Origin: Symploca sp. SIO3C6
GTDB taxonomy: Bacteria > Cyanobacteriota > Cyanobacteriia > Cyanobacteriales > Coleofasciculaceae
Direction of reading: 5' to 3'
DNA length: 64,000 bases
NCBI GenBank assembly: GCA_010692425.1
Contig: JAAHHJ010000019.1
Location: 1-64,000, forward strand
Within the stretch, counting starts at the first letter, position 1, and each line of letters begins with the position of its first letter. The position numbers and the translations under genes are program-made. Positions 1 through 9,397 of the stretch are shown here, piece by piece. Under the pieces are notes generated by a model. It made no database searches, was not told where the DNA came from, and saw only the letters and a list, made by a program, of their open reading frames with translations.

Positions 1-590
1 ATGCCATTACCGACTTCTTTGACAATTACTGGTACTGGCAACTTTGAACATACAAAGTGTATTTTGTCAAGCAATCCTCGGAAATTAGTATCACCTTTAG
101 GCTGAACACACTCTTGCAAGGGATTGAGATGTAAGATTAAGGCATCTGCCGCCAACAGTTCAACCGTACTTAGACACTGTTCAATTCCGTAATTGTAATT
201 AAGTTGAACAGCACCGAGATTAGCAAATAAGAGGATATCAGGGGCAAGCTTGCGCACGGCAAAAGTATCACTAAGGGTGTGATCCTCCACTGCTATGCGC
301 TGAGAGCCAACACCCATTGCTAATTTGTAGTTTTGGGCAACCTCAGCCAGACGAAAATTAATGGTCTTAGCCTGTTGCGTACCACCAGTCATCGAGGAAA
401 TCAGTAGGGGCGCTCCTAGAGATTTACCCAGAAACTTAGTAGTAATGTCAATCTCAGAGCGGTTTAATTCTGGCAGACAGCAGTGGGTGAAGCGGTATTT
501 TTCTAGCCCATTAGTTTGAGTGTGGAATTGTACATCTTCATCCAGACAAATTCTAAGATGGTCTGCCTTACGAGTTTGGGTTTGGATCAT
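1..590 (-). CDS. fni: Type 2 isopentenyl-diphosphate delta-isomerase (partial, 3' end outside window)
   Basis: FMN-dependent type 2 enzyme that interconverts isopentenyl and dimethylallyl diphosphate, supplying cytosolic isoprenoid precursors for carotenoids, chlorophyll phytol and quinones. The visible 196 residues begin [16 protein letters not shown]. They contain the family's SSMTGG segment, the AMGVGSQR segment and an LHLNPLQE stretch, all typical flavin and substrate-binding parts of the TIM barrel. The ATG at 590 is used because conserved N-terminal residues begin directly after it. The gene runs off the left edge, so the C-terminal part with the glycine-rich FMN phosphate loop is missing. 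Family recognition comes from the protein motifs alone, and confidence is high. Confidence 0.9.
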   Translation of the reverse strand, partial: MIQTQTRKADHLRICLDEDVQFHTQTNGLEKYRFTHCCLPELNRSEIDITTKFLGKSLGAPLLISSMTGGTQQAKTINFRLAEVAQNYKLAMGVGSQRIAVEDHTLSDTFAVRKLAPDILLFANLGAVQLNYNYGIEQCLSTVELLAADALILHLNPLQECVQPKGDTNFRGLLDKIHFVCSKLPVPVIVKEVGNG

Positions 591-711
591 AATTCAAGAA
601 TATTTTACAGAAAAACTCAACACTACCCCAAAGGGCGACTGGGAAGAGATTAACCTGAAAAGAGTTGCTTACCCTACTTTCGCCCTAAATTTCCAATCCC
701 AAATTAGTCTC

Positions 712-1266
712 TCACCGATTCAAGGAGGGGGGAGCTTTAATTAATTCCACTCCATCCCTGCCATCAATCTCTTGCAGATAAACCTTAACTTGTTCTCCCG
801 CAGACGTTGGTAGTTGCTTACCTGTGAAGTCTGGACGAATTGGGAATTCCCTATGTCCCCGATCAACTAAAACTAGTAACCTAATTGCTTGGGGTCTACC
901 GTATTCACTCAAAGCATTTAGGGCAGCTCGAACCGTGCGTCCTCTATAGATAACATCATCTACCAATACCACTATTTTGCCCGAAAGCTCAAAAGGAAGC
1001 TGGCTTTTTACTGGTGTCCGCACATCAATTTGATCGAGATCATCCCGGTAGAAGGTAATATCTAGCGCTCCGATTGACACAGAAACTCCTTCTAGAATTT
1101 CAATCTGACGCCCTAGCAACTTGGCAAGAGGAACACCTCTAGTGTAAATGCCAACAAGTACTAACTTAGACAAATCTCTAGTGTGTTCGATAACCTGAGA
1201 TGCCAAGCGATTTACCGTGCGGCGTAGTTCTTCGGCTGAGAAAATTTCCACAATTTGAGTATGCAT
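712..1266 (-). CDS. pyrR: PyrR-type bifunctional regulator / uracil phosphoribosyltransferase
   Basis: 184-residue phosphoribosyltransferase-fold protein of the PyrR family. The PRPP-binding signature [18 protein letters not shown] lies around residues 98-116. The N-terminal part [15 protein letters not shown] and the later [15 protein letters not shown] are characteristic of PyrR and separate it from plain Upp enzymes. In Firmicutes PyrR attenuates pyr operons by binding mRNA; in cyanobacteria the regulatory role is less clear and UPRTase activity may dominate. A weak ribosome site (GAAGG) lies close before the ATG at 1266. The 5' leader contains two small hairpins, described separately. No other pyr gene is in the window. 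Length matches the family. Confidence 0.9.
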   Translation of the reverse strand: MHTQIVEIFSAEELRRTVNRLASQVIEHTRDLSKLVLVGIYTRGVPLAKLLGRQIEILEGVSVSIGALDITFYRDDLDQIDVRTPVKSQLPFELSGKIVVLVDDVIYRGRTVRAALNALSEYGRPQAIRLLVLVDRGHREFPIRPDFTGKQLPTSAGEQVKVYLQEIDGRDGVELIKAPPSLNR

Positions 1267-1576
1267 CCTTCAATCCTTTCTCTAGTAATTTGTCAGGAGG
1301 CACTCCTCAGCTGAAGAATGCCATCTCCTCATTAAGATGGCAATTAGTTATGATTACTCAATCATCAAGCCACTTCTGTTAAGCTTTTATGCTTTGAAAT
1401 TGCACTTGGAACCGTTTCATGAAAGGCTTCGAGGTAGATGGCTCTAGGGCAGGAGGAAGAAGGATAGGGAGGTGTGGGAAGTGTGGGTGGATTTTTGTAT
1501 ACACTCATTCCCTTGTGTCCTCCCCATTTCACCCTCTCCCTATCTATCCAAAAATACAAGTTAAATGCGTGATAGC
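1267..1576. other. Intergenic spacer with low-complexity GGTGTGGGAAG-type sequence
   Basis: About 310 bases between the pyrR start and the stop of the peptidoglycan-binding protein. Apart from the pyrR leader hairpins, the stretch from about 1440 to 1545 is purine-rich then pyrimidine-rich low-complexity sequence. It resembles the CCCATCTC-type repeats elsewhere in the window. Small open frames on both strands have no protein-like composition, and I see no gene here. Confidence 0.5.
1319..1342 (-). promoter_or_regulatory. Hairpin in the pyrR 5' leader
   Basis: An eight-base-pair inverted repeat (TGCCATCT ... AGATGGCA) with an 8-nt loop lies about 50 bases before the pyrR start. A second small inverted repeat (AGGAG TGC CTCCT) lies between it and the gene. 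I do not see the full PyrR-binding-loop consensus known from Bacillus, so a regulatory role is only suggested by position. Confidence 0.3.
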
Positions 1577-3190
1577 TTATCTTTGTGGTGCTAGTGAGGC
1601 AAAAGTGCGTGCGTCAGCAATACCGTTAGGAGTTAATCCTCTGTCCTGCTGATATTTTTTCAAAGCTGCCTCAGTGTTTATATCAAAGAGACCATTAGTT
1701 GGACCTCGATAGTAATCGAGAGCAACTAAGCGCCTCTGAAGGCTGATTACCCTTGAATTGTTATCTCCTAACTGTAGTGGAATAATTGCACTAGGACTAC
1801 TACCACTAGCTATAGTATTGCCCTGAAGTGCTGCCAAGGTATTGGTATCAGCAATACCAGTTATCGGCAGTCTCCGTGATTGCTGAAAGTTTCTGACTGC
1901 AGTCTCGGTTAATCTACCATAGTTTCCAGTTACTGGACCTGCGTAGACACCCAAAGCTCTCATACGAGTTTGCAGTTGAGTTACGGCGGCACCAGAACTA
2001 CCTCGCCGTAACTCTATGGCAGCAATCGAACCAGTACCCGAGGTAGTCGGAGTAGGGTTAACAGCAGGAAGATTCTGAAGTGCTGCCAAGGTATTGGCAT
2101 CAGCAATGCCAGTCACAGGTAATTCCCTAGAGCGCTGAAAGTTTCTGATTGCTGTCTCAGTCAGCTCTCCATAGAATCCGGTAACTGGTCCAGAATAGAT
2201 ACCCAAATCTCTCATGCGATTTTGCAATTGAGTTACATTCTGACCAGAGTTGCCTCGCCGCAGTTGTGTAGCGGCAATGGGAGTGGGAGTGATAGGAGTA
2301 GGAGTAATAATACCGCTAGTTCCCCTTAGTAGAGATAAGGTATTGGCATCAGCAACACCAGTTACAGGTAGTCCCCTAGTTCTTTGAAAATCTCCTACTG
2401 CTGTTTGGGTCAACCGACCATAATATCCAGTAACTGGTCCAGAATAAACACCTGCAGTTGTAAGACTATTTTGCAGTTGGGTAACGGCAGGACCAGAGCT
2501 ACCGGAGCGCAATTGTGTAACTGTAGAGGGAATTGTCTCACTACCAGTATTGCCAGCCAAAGCCAACAAAGTTTGTTCTCCAGCCACACCATCGGCTCGT
2601 AATCCTCTGGTTTGCTGAAATTGTCTAACGGCATTTTCGGTAACTGGACCGTAGAATCCTGTCGAGCGCACATTCTGAGGGAAGAAGCCAGCAGTTTTGA
2701 GGTTATTTTGAAGTTGAGTTACAGCAGTACCGCGACTGCCTCTTCGCAGCCTGGCTGCTGAACTAGTACTAGTACTAGTACTAGTACGACTGCAAGAGCC
2801 AAAATCACGACAATTGAGAACAGCTAGAGTACTTGGTCCAGCAATGCCGTCAGCTCGTAATGCCCTCGCTCGCTGATATCTTCTGACCGAAGTTTCAGTA
2901 ATTGAACCATAAAAGCCAGTAGAGCGAACTCGATTGGGAAAATAACCTGTTACCTTGAGGTCATTTTGTAGAGTAGCAACTTGAGGGCCCCTACTGCCTC
3001 TACGAAACACAGCTGCCTCGGCCTGAGCAGTTGTACTCATAATTGATAAGGCAACAATAACTGATACTAGGCTAATCCAAGCTGAACTGGGAGGCTTCCA
3101 GTTAGCTTGCTCGAACCACCTTAACTGACAAGGCTCGGGTTCAGGATTTGCGTAGATGGTTTCTAGATGAAGGTATGCAATGGTTTCCAT
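1577..3190 (-). CDS. Exported protein with six peptidoglycan-binding repeats
   Basis: 537 residues. A hydrophobic segment at about 38-57 ending in TTAQA-EAA looks like a signal peptide with an unusually long N-region; a later start is possible but none is better supported. The mature part is six PG_binding_1 modules, starting at about residues 62, 147, 227, 312, 395 and 472. Each has the pattern LRRGSxGxxVTQLQ, then YGxxTExAVRxFQ, then GIADxxTLxAL. Modules are joined by Ser/Thr/Pro-rich linkers, including a short TSTSTSTS run. No catalytic domain is visible, so it probably binds cell-wall glycan in the periplasm or at the surface. Modules 3-5 resemble each other most, which suggests recent internal duplication. 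Confidence 0.85.
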   Translation of the reverse strand: METIAYLHLETIYANPEPEPCQLRWFEQANWKPPSSAWISLVSVIVALSIMSTTAQAEAAVFRRGSRGPQVATLQNDLKVTGYFPNRVRSTGFYGSITETSVRRYQRARALRADGIAGPSTLAVLNCRDFGSCSRTSTSTSTSSAARLRRGSRGTAVTQLQNNLKTAGFFPQNVRSTGFYGPVTENAVRQFQQTRGLRADGVAGEQTLLALAGNTGSETIPSTVTQLRSGSSGPAVTQLQNSLTTAGVYSGPVTGYYGRLTQTAVGDFQRTRGLPVTGVADANTLSLLRGTSGIITPTPITPTPIAATQLRRGNSGQNVTQLQNRMRDLGIYSGPVTGFYGELTETAIRNFQRSRELPVTGIADANTLAALQNLPAVNPTPTTSGTGSIAAIELRRGSSGAAVTQLQTRMRALGVYAGPVTGNYGRLTETAVRNFQQSRRLPITGIADTNTLAALQGNTIASGSSPSAIIPLQLGDNNSRVISLQRRLVALDYYRGPTNGLFDINTEAALKKYQQDRGLTPNGIADARTFASLAPQR

Positions 3191-3462
3191 AGTTTTCGTA
3201 TCAAAATATTTATTTGTCTAATTCTAGTCAGTTGCTGGCAGGGAAGCTTACCATGCCAGCTAGCTTCAAAACTTTAGAGCTAGATTTCGTATTTTCTGCC
3301 AGTCTTGGCAAGATTTTTGACTTGTTCTAAGACTAACTAGTATTGGCATGTCCTATTTTCTACTCACTTTTTGGAGCATTTGCACCTACCCCACCTCTTT
3401 TCCAACTACAGTACCTATTTATACCCAAATTAACTGACTATTGAGGTGAGGTATAGAAGTTT

Positions 3463-4434
3463 CTATGGTAAAGCTGTTAGACTCAAAACTGCAATTGCTA
3501 GACTCAGCCAGAGCAAAAAGCAATGCCTAGTTAGTCTCAAGGCTTGGTAAATTTGTGCTGCTGTAATCGGTTGAATTGAATCACCTAGGAGTGGTTTGCT
3601 TTTAGCAATGCCCTGATACCAGTTTATTCCCCCTAACTGAACCTCTAACACTGCCGCATAAGCGCACTCACTCCAACCAGAGTTAGGACTGGGATCACTA
3701 GGGGCATCACGGCGACAAAGACGCCAGACCTTTTGAGGTTTTCCTGATACAACTGAGATGGTGATGACTGTTAAGCGACAGGGCAACCAGGTGAGAATAT
3801 CTTCTAACTTGGCACCAAACCAGCCCAAATCTTGATAGGGTTCACTGCGGTAGCCAATCATAGAATCAATAGTGCTGGCAGCTTTGTAAGCCAGGGCAAA
3901 GGGAGCGCTACCAATACCAGGGAAGAAAGCTCCTACAATTGCATAGAATAGGGGAGCCATAACTCCATCTGTGGCATTTTCAGCCACTGTTTCTAGAACA
4001 GCACGGAAGATTTCTGAGTGGTTTAGTTTTTGGGTATCTCGACCAACATACTGGCTCAAATTAGAACGGGCTTGAGCTAACTCTCCAGTAGTTAAAGGTT
4101 GTAATACATCAATTGCTGCTGATTGCAGACTCCTCAGGGCAAAACAACTAGCTAACAGAATGCTTTCTACGGTCAAGCCTACTAGAGGATGAAGTCCTTT
4201 GGCAACTAAGACCAATACCCATCCTACAAATCCGCTACCGACTATTAGTCCAACGCTTAGGAAAATACCAGCCCAGCGGCGTATGGAGCTTGAGTTCCAC
4301 TGGAAAAGAACCAAGTTAGTAAACAGAGAAATTACCCAACCCATTACTCGCACTGGATGAGGCCAGCCCCAGGGGTCACCGATCAAGTAATCTAGACTAG
4401 CGGCTAAGAGTAAAATTATGCAGGAATTGAGCAA
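3463..4434 (-). CDS. cobD: Adenosylcobinamide-phosphate synthase (CobD/CbiB)
   Basis: 323-residue integral membrane protein of the CobD/CbiB family, which attaches the aminopropanol-phosphate arm to adenosyl-cobyric acid in cobalamin or pseudocobalamin synthesis. Family hallmarks are DYLIGDPWGWPHPVRVMGW near the N-terminus, VAENATDGVMAPLFYAIVG in the middle, and a YKAASTIDSMIGYRSEPY segment. Several hydrophobic segments agree with an inner-membrane enzyme. The reading frame opens with TTG at 4434, preceded by an AAGGG-like ribosome site; no ATG lies upstream in frame. The window also holds cobI around 12.3 kb, but the two genes are not linked in an operon. Confidence 0.9.
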   Translation of the reverse strand: MLNSCIILLLAASLDYLIGDPWGWPHPVRVMGWVISLFTNLVLFQWNSSSIRRWAGIFLSVGLIVGSGFVGWVLVLVAKGLHPLVGLTVESILLASCFALRSLQSAAIDVLQPLTTGELAQARSNLSQYVGRDTQKLNHSEIFRAVLETVAENATDGVMAPLFYAIVGAFFPGIGSAPFALAYKAASTIDSMIGYRSEPYQDLGWFGAKLEDILTWLPCRLTVITISVVSGKPQKVWRLCRRDAPSDPSPNSGWSECAYAAVLEVQLGGINWYQGIAKSKPLLGDSIQPITAAQIYQALRLTRHCFLLWLSLAIAVLSLTALP

Positions 4435-4510
4435 GATCTACTACCCTTACTTAAGCTTAAGCAGAATATTTGAAAAACTCACAACTTGTATCCTCTATGA
4501 GTTACGATTA

Positions 4511-4898
4511 CTATCTGAGCTGGTCGATATTCTCTTCCCAATTAGCACCATCGAAAGGCACTATTCGGAATTGAGATACTGCATTGCCATCAAGACAGCG
4601 AACATTGACACTAATTTTATCTGGATGAGAACGGGGTCGATAAAAGGGATGAATACCACAAAGGCGACAGAATGTGTGCTTGGCAATGTGAGTGTTAAAG
4701 GTATATTGTAGTTAAAAATTCAGCGCCACTAAGTAAAGTGAATTGCTCCGAGGATATAATCAAATGCAAGAAACCTTTTTTGTGACAAATTGAGCAATTA
4801 CAATCAAGTGCTTCCTGCTGATCAACAATTACTCGCAAGCGGATAGCACCACAGTGGCAGCCTCCTTCATAGGTACTCGATTGATTAACTTTAGTCAT
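4511..4898 (-). pseudogene. GFA / CENP-V family protein, frameshifted
   Basis: The first part starts at 4898 (MTKVNQSSTYEGGCHCGAIR). It has the GFA-family zinc ligands: CHCGAIRLRV and CNCSICHKKG. This frame stops at 4695 after EFLTTIYL. A second frame continues from about 4709 to a TAG at 4511, reading TFNTHIAKHTFCRLCGIHPF and then an RPRSHPDKISVNVRCLDG segment. That is the expected second half of the family, with its CRLCGIH zinc site. Removing one base near 4707-4712 restores a continuous protein of about 128 residues. Either the gene is recently broken or the assembly has a one-base error. Substrate is unknown. Confidence 0.8.
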
Positions 4899-4944
4899 AC
4901 TTAAACAAAAATAGTCATACTTAAGTCATACTTAAACAGAAAAA

Positions 4945-5388
4945 TTAAACCACAAAGCTTGTATCTTCACCAACGGCTGCTTGCCAACTACGGGCATCAT
5001 AGTAAAGATCGGCAAGAGTTATGCTGTAGAGCGCTTCTTTAAGTTTTTGATGTAGCCTTTGCCAAAGAGTAAATGTTACCCAATCCTCAGCTTGAGTAGA
5101 ATCTGGGTTATGTTTGGGTAGTGGTTCGATTGTTTCACCTACTGCTTCTAAAATTTGACCTAGAGAAATTTGTGCAGGATTGGTAGCTAATTGATATCCA
5201 CCTTGCACACCTCGCACTGACTTCACTAAACCAGCTCGACGCATTTCGATCAACAATTTTTCCAAATAAGGGGCTGGTAGATCTTGCCGATAGGCGATTG
5301 CACGAACAGAGGTTGGTCCGTAACCTGGTTGTAGGCTTAGATCTAGTAGTGCTTTGACACTGTAGTGTCCTCGAGTTGTCAGCTTCAT
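4945..5388 (-). CDS. Rrf2 family transcriptional regulator
   Basis: 147 residues. The N-terminal winged helix begins MKLTTRGHYSVKALLDL and continues with the Rrf2 signature PAPYLEKLLIEMRRAGLVKS, then VRGVQGGYQLA, the typical wing. The three clustered cysteines that bind an Fe-S cluster in IscR and NsrR are absent; I see no cysteine in the protein. It therefore probably does not sense through a cluster, or it senses a small molecule. It is divergently oriented from the cyAbrB gene across a 484-bp spacer. Targets cannot be told from sequence. A related cysteine-free group is known in cyanobacteria (slr0846-like), which is inference from family knowledge. Confidence 0.85.
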   Translation of the reverse strand: MKLTTRGHYSVKALLDLSLQPGYGPTSVRAIAYRQDLPAPYLEKLLIEMRRAGLVKSVRGVQGGYQLATNPAQISLGQILEAVGETIEPLPKHNPDSTQAEDWVTFTLWQRLHQKLKEALYSITLADLYYDARSWQAAVGEDTSFVV

Positions 5389-5872
5389 ACAAACTAAAAA
5401 TATCCAGGCTCAACAGCAAAAATTTTTGTGGCTCATGATTTGAGTTTCGTGCCTATTTCCTCACTTTGAGTGAAAGTTGAGGACTCCAATGTTAATTTTT
5501 TGACTAATCTTATTGTCTTTCCAAGGCAGGCTGTATCATCAACCATAACCTGATCTATTTATCTTCAACCATCAGAGGTGTACTCAATCGAGTTAAAACT
5601 GAGCTGACTATTGGGGTGTGTGTTTTTTGACTTTCCTGCTCAGAAAACAACTAACATTATCAATCTGCATCATTTGCTGGCTAGCTAGCTTTTGGAGACT
5701 TGGTGATCAATGCTGACCCTAAAACCAAAAATATAGCTATCAAAGTTTACACTTTGCGTATAATATAGTTTGGTATACTGTCATAAGACTGAGGCTTTGT
5801 TGTCTTGGTTGAAGACTAGTCCAGCAAAAATGCTGCATACCACTTAAATCCATAAGTCTTAGATTCAAGTTG
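5389..5872. other. 484-bp spacer between divergent regulators
   Basis: AT-rich spacer between the Rrf2 and cyAbrB genes with no convincing coding frame. It must contain both promoters and the cyAbrB leader. Candidate promoter elements nearest cyAbrB are listed separately. No clear operator palindrome was found. Confidence 0.5.
5746..5779 (+). promoter_or_regulatory. Candidate promoter for the cyAbrB gene
   Basis: A TTTACA box at 5746 is followed by TATAAT at 5759 and by TGGTATACT (extended -10 type) at 5772-5780. Spacing between the possible -35 and either -10 is not ideal, so the exact start is uncertain. A transcript from here would have a leader of roughly 85 bases. Confidence 0.3.
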
Positions 5873-6268
5873 ATGGCTAAAAAGAAAAAATCTGAACCCT
5901 TAAGTGGAGAACCACTGCTAAAGAAAGTTAAAGAACTGGGAAACCTTAGCAAAGAAGAAAAAGCTAGAGCCTGTGGCTACTATACCGTGACAAAAAACGG
6001 AGTAGAGCGAGTCAATATGATGAAATTCCTCAATGCCTTGATCGATGCTGAGGGTATTGAGTTGGATAGTAAAGTCAATGGTAATGGACGCGGGGGACGT
6101 AGTGCCAGTTATCGCATCTCGGTGCAATCTAACGGTAACTTGCTGATTGGTTCTGCCTATACCAAACAGATGGGTTTAAAGCCAGGGGATGAATTTGAAA
6201 TTACCCTGGGAAGAAAACACATTCATCTTAAACAACTTGGAGATTTCGAGGAAGCTGAAGCATCCTGA
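5873..6268 (+). CDS. cyAbrB family transcriptional regulator
   Basis: 131-residue DNA-binding protein of the cyanobacterial AbrB group, involved in global control of carbon/nitrogen balance and stress genes in studied species. The N-terminal half has basic and helical parts (MAKKKKSEPLSGEPLLKKV, then YYTVTKNGVERVNMMKFL). The C-terminal half is the cyanobacterial AbrB swapped-hairpin domain (SYRISVQSNGNLLIGSAYTK, GLKPGDEFEITLGRKHIHLK). A TTG at 5870 directly precedes the ATG at 5873; the ATG fits homologue N-termini and is chosen. It is a solo gene divergent from an Rrf2 regulator. Cyanobacteria usually carry two cyAbrB genes, and I cannot tell which type this is. Confidence 0.9.
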   Translation: MAKKKKSEPLSGEPLLKKVKELGNLSKEEKARACGYYTVTKNGVERVNMMKFLNALIDAEGIELDSKVNGNGRGGRSASYRISVQSNGNLLIGSAYTKQMGLKPGDEFEITLGRKHIHLKQLGDFEEAEAS

Positions 6269-6757
6269 AACAACCAGGTAAGTAAAGACGGGGACCATAG
6301 CGACAGCAAAAATAGTACAAATCAGGCTCACACTAGCAGTTGGTTCCCTATATCTCTAACCAATTTCCGGCTGACAAGTTTCAAGTTTAAATTTAAGGGC
6401 AGTGCTGAGTACTCCTAACTCTTGCCAAACTCTTGCCAAGAACAAACCCTCAAATTTATAACCTTATACCCAGAAGTTGGGAAATTTTTGTGGATAAGGT
6501 AAATAGATAAGAAAGCTAAGATGGGGAAGATAGACAAAACTTGAAGCCTAAATCTCCATTTTTTCCTCCTTCCCTTATATTTTAGTTCTGTGGTATCTTT
6601 TTCGTTTAAATTATGGCAGTTGTGGATGAAGTATATACCCTTAAATTAGATATATCCTTAAGTTAGAGAGCTGGTATTGCCTTCAGGCTTGGTTATGTGT
6701 GGTGGATATTTTTTTTGTTTAACAGGGGGTATTCCCCCTTCTTTAGGCATTTAATGC
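6269..6757. other. 489-bp intergenic region between convergent genes
   Basis: Non-coding, AT-rich DNA between cyAbrB (+) and the GT39-like gene (-). A perfect inverted repeat GGGGGTATTCCCCC sits at 6725-6738, but neither strand has a U-run after it, so it is not a clear terminator. Nothing else could be recognised. Confidence 0.4.
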
Positions 6758-8101
6758 TCACATTGACATCATCAAAAGCAGCAGTGAAATATAAGTACCC
6801 CACAATAAAATCATAATAAATTGCAGGTTGCGCCGAGCAACTAGCACGGCGGCGATAGTCATAGTTAAAGCTATTGAGGCACAAAATATTGGTAGTGCTT
6901 GATAGGTCTGTTGCTGAATTTCTTGAAGTTTGAATCCCAAGCTAGATGCTACGAACCCTATAGCCAGTAAACTTAAGCCTAGGCTCCAAAAGCGGGGATA
7001 GATTTTGCAACTTGATCCATTCCAAATTGTTGCTAGCTGATAACCACCAGCAAGTGCTAAAGCCGGGTAAATAGGTAAAAAATACCAGGATTTTTGAGAA
7101 ATCATCACCGCAATCCCCACCAAATAAAACACAGCCCAAACTAGCACAAATTTTGCCCAACTCCAGTTTCGATGCTCCCAGGCACAGGATAACCAAGAGG
7201 GCAAAAACAGCAACCAAGGTACCGCCAGCATTTCTACCAGGTAGTAAAGTGTAGGGCGAGAATCACTCAACCATGGCAACCAAAAAGGCTGTATAAATTG
7301 GTTAAACATACCAAGAATATTGAAATTATCAACATTTATCAGTAGAAAACCAATGTACCAAGCTACACCAGGAAAGATGCCCAGGAGTAAGCCTAACCAC
7401 CAATAAACAGAGATTAGGAGTCTTGGTGTATCCCAACGCAGAAATAGGAGTGCAATTACCCCAAGTAACAATCCCATTCCCATGCCCTTAGTAAGGCAAA
7501 TTAAACTTAATCCTGCTCCAATGCCCAGTGCCCAACGAAAATCGCGGCGCGATCGCAATACACACCACATCATTAAAATCGTAAAGCATAAGCATGAACC
7601 ATCAGCAAGCGCCAGACGCCCATGGTAGACTACAGGTATCAAGGTCAGATAAATCAGGCTAGAGAAAACTGCGCTCTGACGGCAGTGGAAAACTTCTCGA
7701 CCGATTCCGTAGAGGAGTGGCACTGATAAGGCAGTCAGGATTGCACTTGGTAAGCGCGCCATTGAGTTATTTATACCCCCAAGTTCATAAGCACTAGCAA
7801 TCAACCAAGTTCCTAGAGGTGGTTCTGACAAATTTTGGGGATAAAGCCACTGCCAATAATCCACCGACTCTTGTACCAGTTTATGGGCAATCAGCTCAAT
7901 TTTTGCTTCGCACCAATCTTGTAGAGGTAGACTGTCAAGATTAATACCAAATAGGAGTAGTGCTGCTAAAAGTAATCCGAAGACAGACAGCCCCTCAACC
8001 CAGCGTTCAGTTTTGCGAATTCTGTTTCCTGAGCGACCCCAAATAAAAGTTTGATGATTCATTTTTGCAAAAATTTCTGATTGTTGCTGATAATCTGACA
8101 C
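6758..8101 (-). CDS. GT39/GT83-like membrane glycosyltransferase
   Basis: 447-residue polytopic membrane protein of the ArnT/PMT superfamily, which moves a sugar from a polyprenyl-phosphate donor to lipid or protein on the outer face of the membrane. After a first membrane segment (about 37-53) comes the first extracytoplasmic loop with acidic residues (LPLQDWCEAKIELIAHKLV). The loop motif NLSEPPLGTWLIASAYEL follows, typical of the family. Then comes the MARLPSAILTALSVPLLYGI segment and about ten further hydrophobic segments. The frame opens at GTG 8101; an ATG at 8062 (MNHQTFIWG) is an alternative start, and neither has a good ribosome site. Acceptor unknown. Confidence 0.8.
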   Translation of the reverse strand: MSDYQQQSEIFAKMNHQTFIWGRSGNRIRKTERWVEGLSVFGLLLAALLLFGINLDSLPLQDWCEAKIELIAHKLVQESVDYWQWLYPQNLSEPPLGTWLIASAYELGGINNSMARLPSAILTALSVPLLYGIGREVFHCRQSAVFSSLIYLTLIPVVYHGRLALADGSCLCFTILMMWCVLRSRRDFRWALGIGAGLSLICLTKGMGMGLLLGVIALLFLRWDTPRLLISVYWWLGLLLGIFPGVAWYIGFLLINVDNFNILGMFNQFIQPFWLPWLSDSRPTLYYLVEMLAVPWLLFLPSWLSCAWEHRNWSWAKFVLVWAVFYLVGIAVMISQKSWYFLPIYPALALAGGYQLATIWNGSSCKIYPRFWSLGLSLLAIGFVASSLGFKLQEIQQQTYQALPIFCASIALTMTIAAVLVARRNLQFIMILLWGTYISLLLLMMSM

Positions 8102-9397
8102 TCATGGTGACAATTTGACCAGCTGGTCGCATTCATTTTTGGCTTACAGCTACTGATAAGCACTCAAAAAAAATAAGGAACTAAGATAGTCAAGGTTAGG
8201 TTGAACGCTGGGTCAAGATCTTGGCAAGGACAGTCTGATTTTTACCAGAGTATAGTATTTTCAAGACCATTGACCAGCTAAGACTTGGGCACCAACTACA
8301 GGTAAATCGCAGCAGGTGGCGCAGATCGAACCCAACCTATATTCGGCTCTGGCAACATTGCCTCAGGATAATTTGCATTTATCTGCCTTAAATCCTGATA
8401 GTATGTACTGGTCTTATTTAAAAAACTCATAACAATCGAATAATAATTACTTCTAAACTACTCAACTAAAAACTGCAGTTGGTGAGCATCATTGTCTGAA
8501 ACGATAGCTGCTGAAGCTAGAGCATGCCTGCCAAATAAGAAACAAATTAAAAGGACTGCTACAACCAACAAAGCCTTGCCACAGTGAATGTTCAAACTTT
8601 AGTAAAACTTAAAGCCAGCAACCACTGATGCCAAGTTACAGAAATCAGTCTGTGGCTAGCTACAGCCTTTACTAGTACAACCTCTTGTGGCTGAGAACAC
8701 AGGATGAGAACAAACTAGTACAGCACGACGTAAATCAAGTTATCATTCCCTCCTCAGCGAAAAGCTAATTAGATTCAGCTTTTTAACTTTTGACTTTTGA
8801 CTTGGAGCATAGCGCTACTAGCTAGCACTTTAAGCTTTTACGGGTATATAGTCTCCCATAACTACTGCAAGTCATCTATTCCTGACAAAAATGCTCTCCT
8901 TGCCAGTATAAATGGCAAAACCTACCTCTTCAACCTTGGCACTAGAGAAAAGTTAGTGATGAGGTTATGAGCCAGAACACTTACTTTGCCAAACCAAGGT
9001 GCTAAAATACCTGGCATGAATATCACTTTAACTTCTTCAAAAAAAACAAGCAAACTTGAAAAAATCCTGGTTAAGTAGCACTATCGATGGTAAAGCCACC
9101 TCAATCGTTCGGTTGGCAACAACAGCATACATAGTCTATCAAGCCAAGTACTGGTTAATTATTGATGAATTCTTTAGTTTTAAATCCCACCATGAGTCTA
9201 AGTTGACTATAAAATTCTAATTTATGACTTAAGACAGATGTCTTGAAAGCTGTAATTTGTATATCAAGCATCTAGGAAGTCTCCAATTTTTTAGATTACC
9301 TGCCTTCATTGCCATTGTTTAAAAACCAACTTATGCTTTTGAACACAGATAATGAAGCCCTTAAATCTGAGTTGATCATCTGTGACACTTACCGAAT
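8102..9397. other. 1.3-kb region without clear genes
   Basis: No frame above 60 codons on either strand. The base composition is AT-rich and looks non-coding. It contains a dispersed TTTTGACTTGGAGC-type motif (about 8794-8813), also seen at about 11491-11510. It also contains one short frame with a signal-peptide-like sequence, listed separately. The rest may hold regulatory or decayed DNA that I cannot identify. Confidence 0.45.
8458..8595 (-). CDS. Possible short exported peptide (45 residues)
   Basis: A short frame with a TTG start at 8595 reads LNIHCGKALLVVAVLLICFL, then FGRHALASA, then a short polar tail ending QLQFLVE before a TAG at 8458. The charged start, hydrophobic core and ALASA-A cleavage-like site look like a signal peptide. 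The mature tail would be only about 16 residues. There is no ATG and no clear ribosome site, so this may be chance or a gene remnant. Confidence 0.2.
   Translation of the reverse strand: MNIHCGKALLVVAVLLICFLFGRHALASAAIVSDNDAHQLQFLVE

Noticed and set aside
4418-4711. 97-codon plus-strand frame
   Set aside because: Antisense to the second half of the frameshifted GFA gene and the cobD start.
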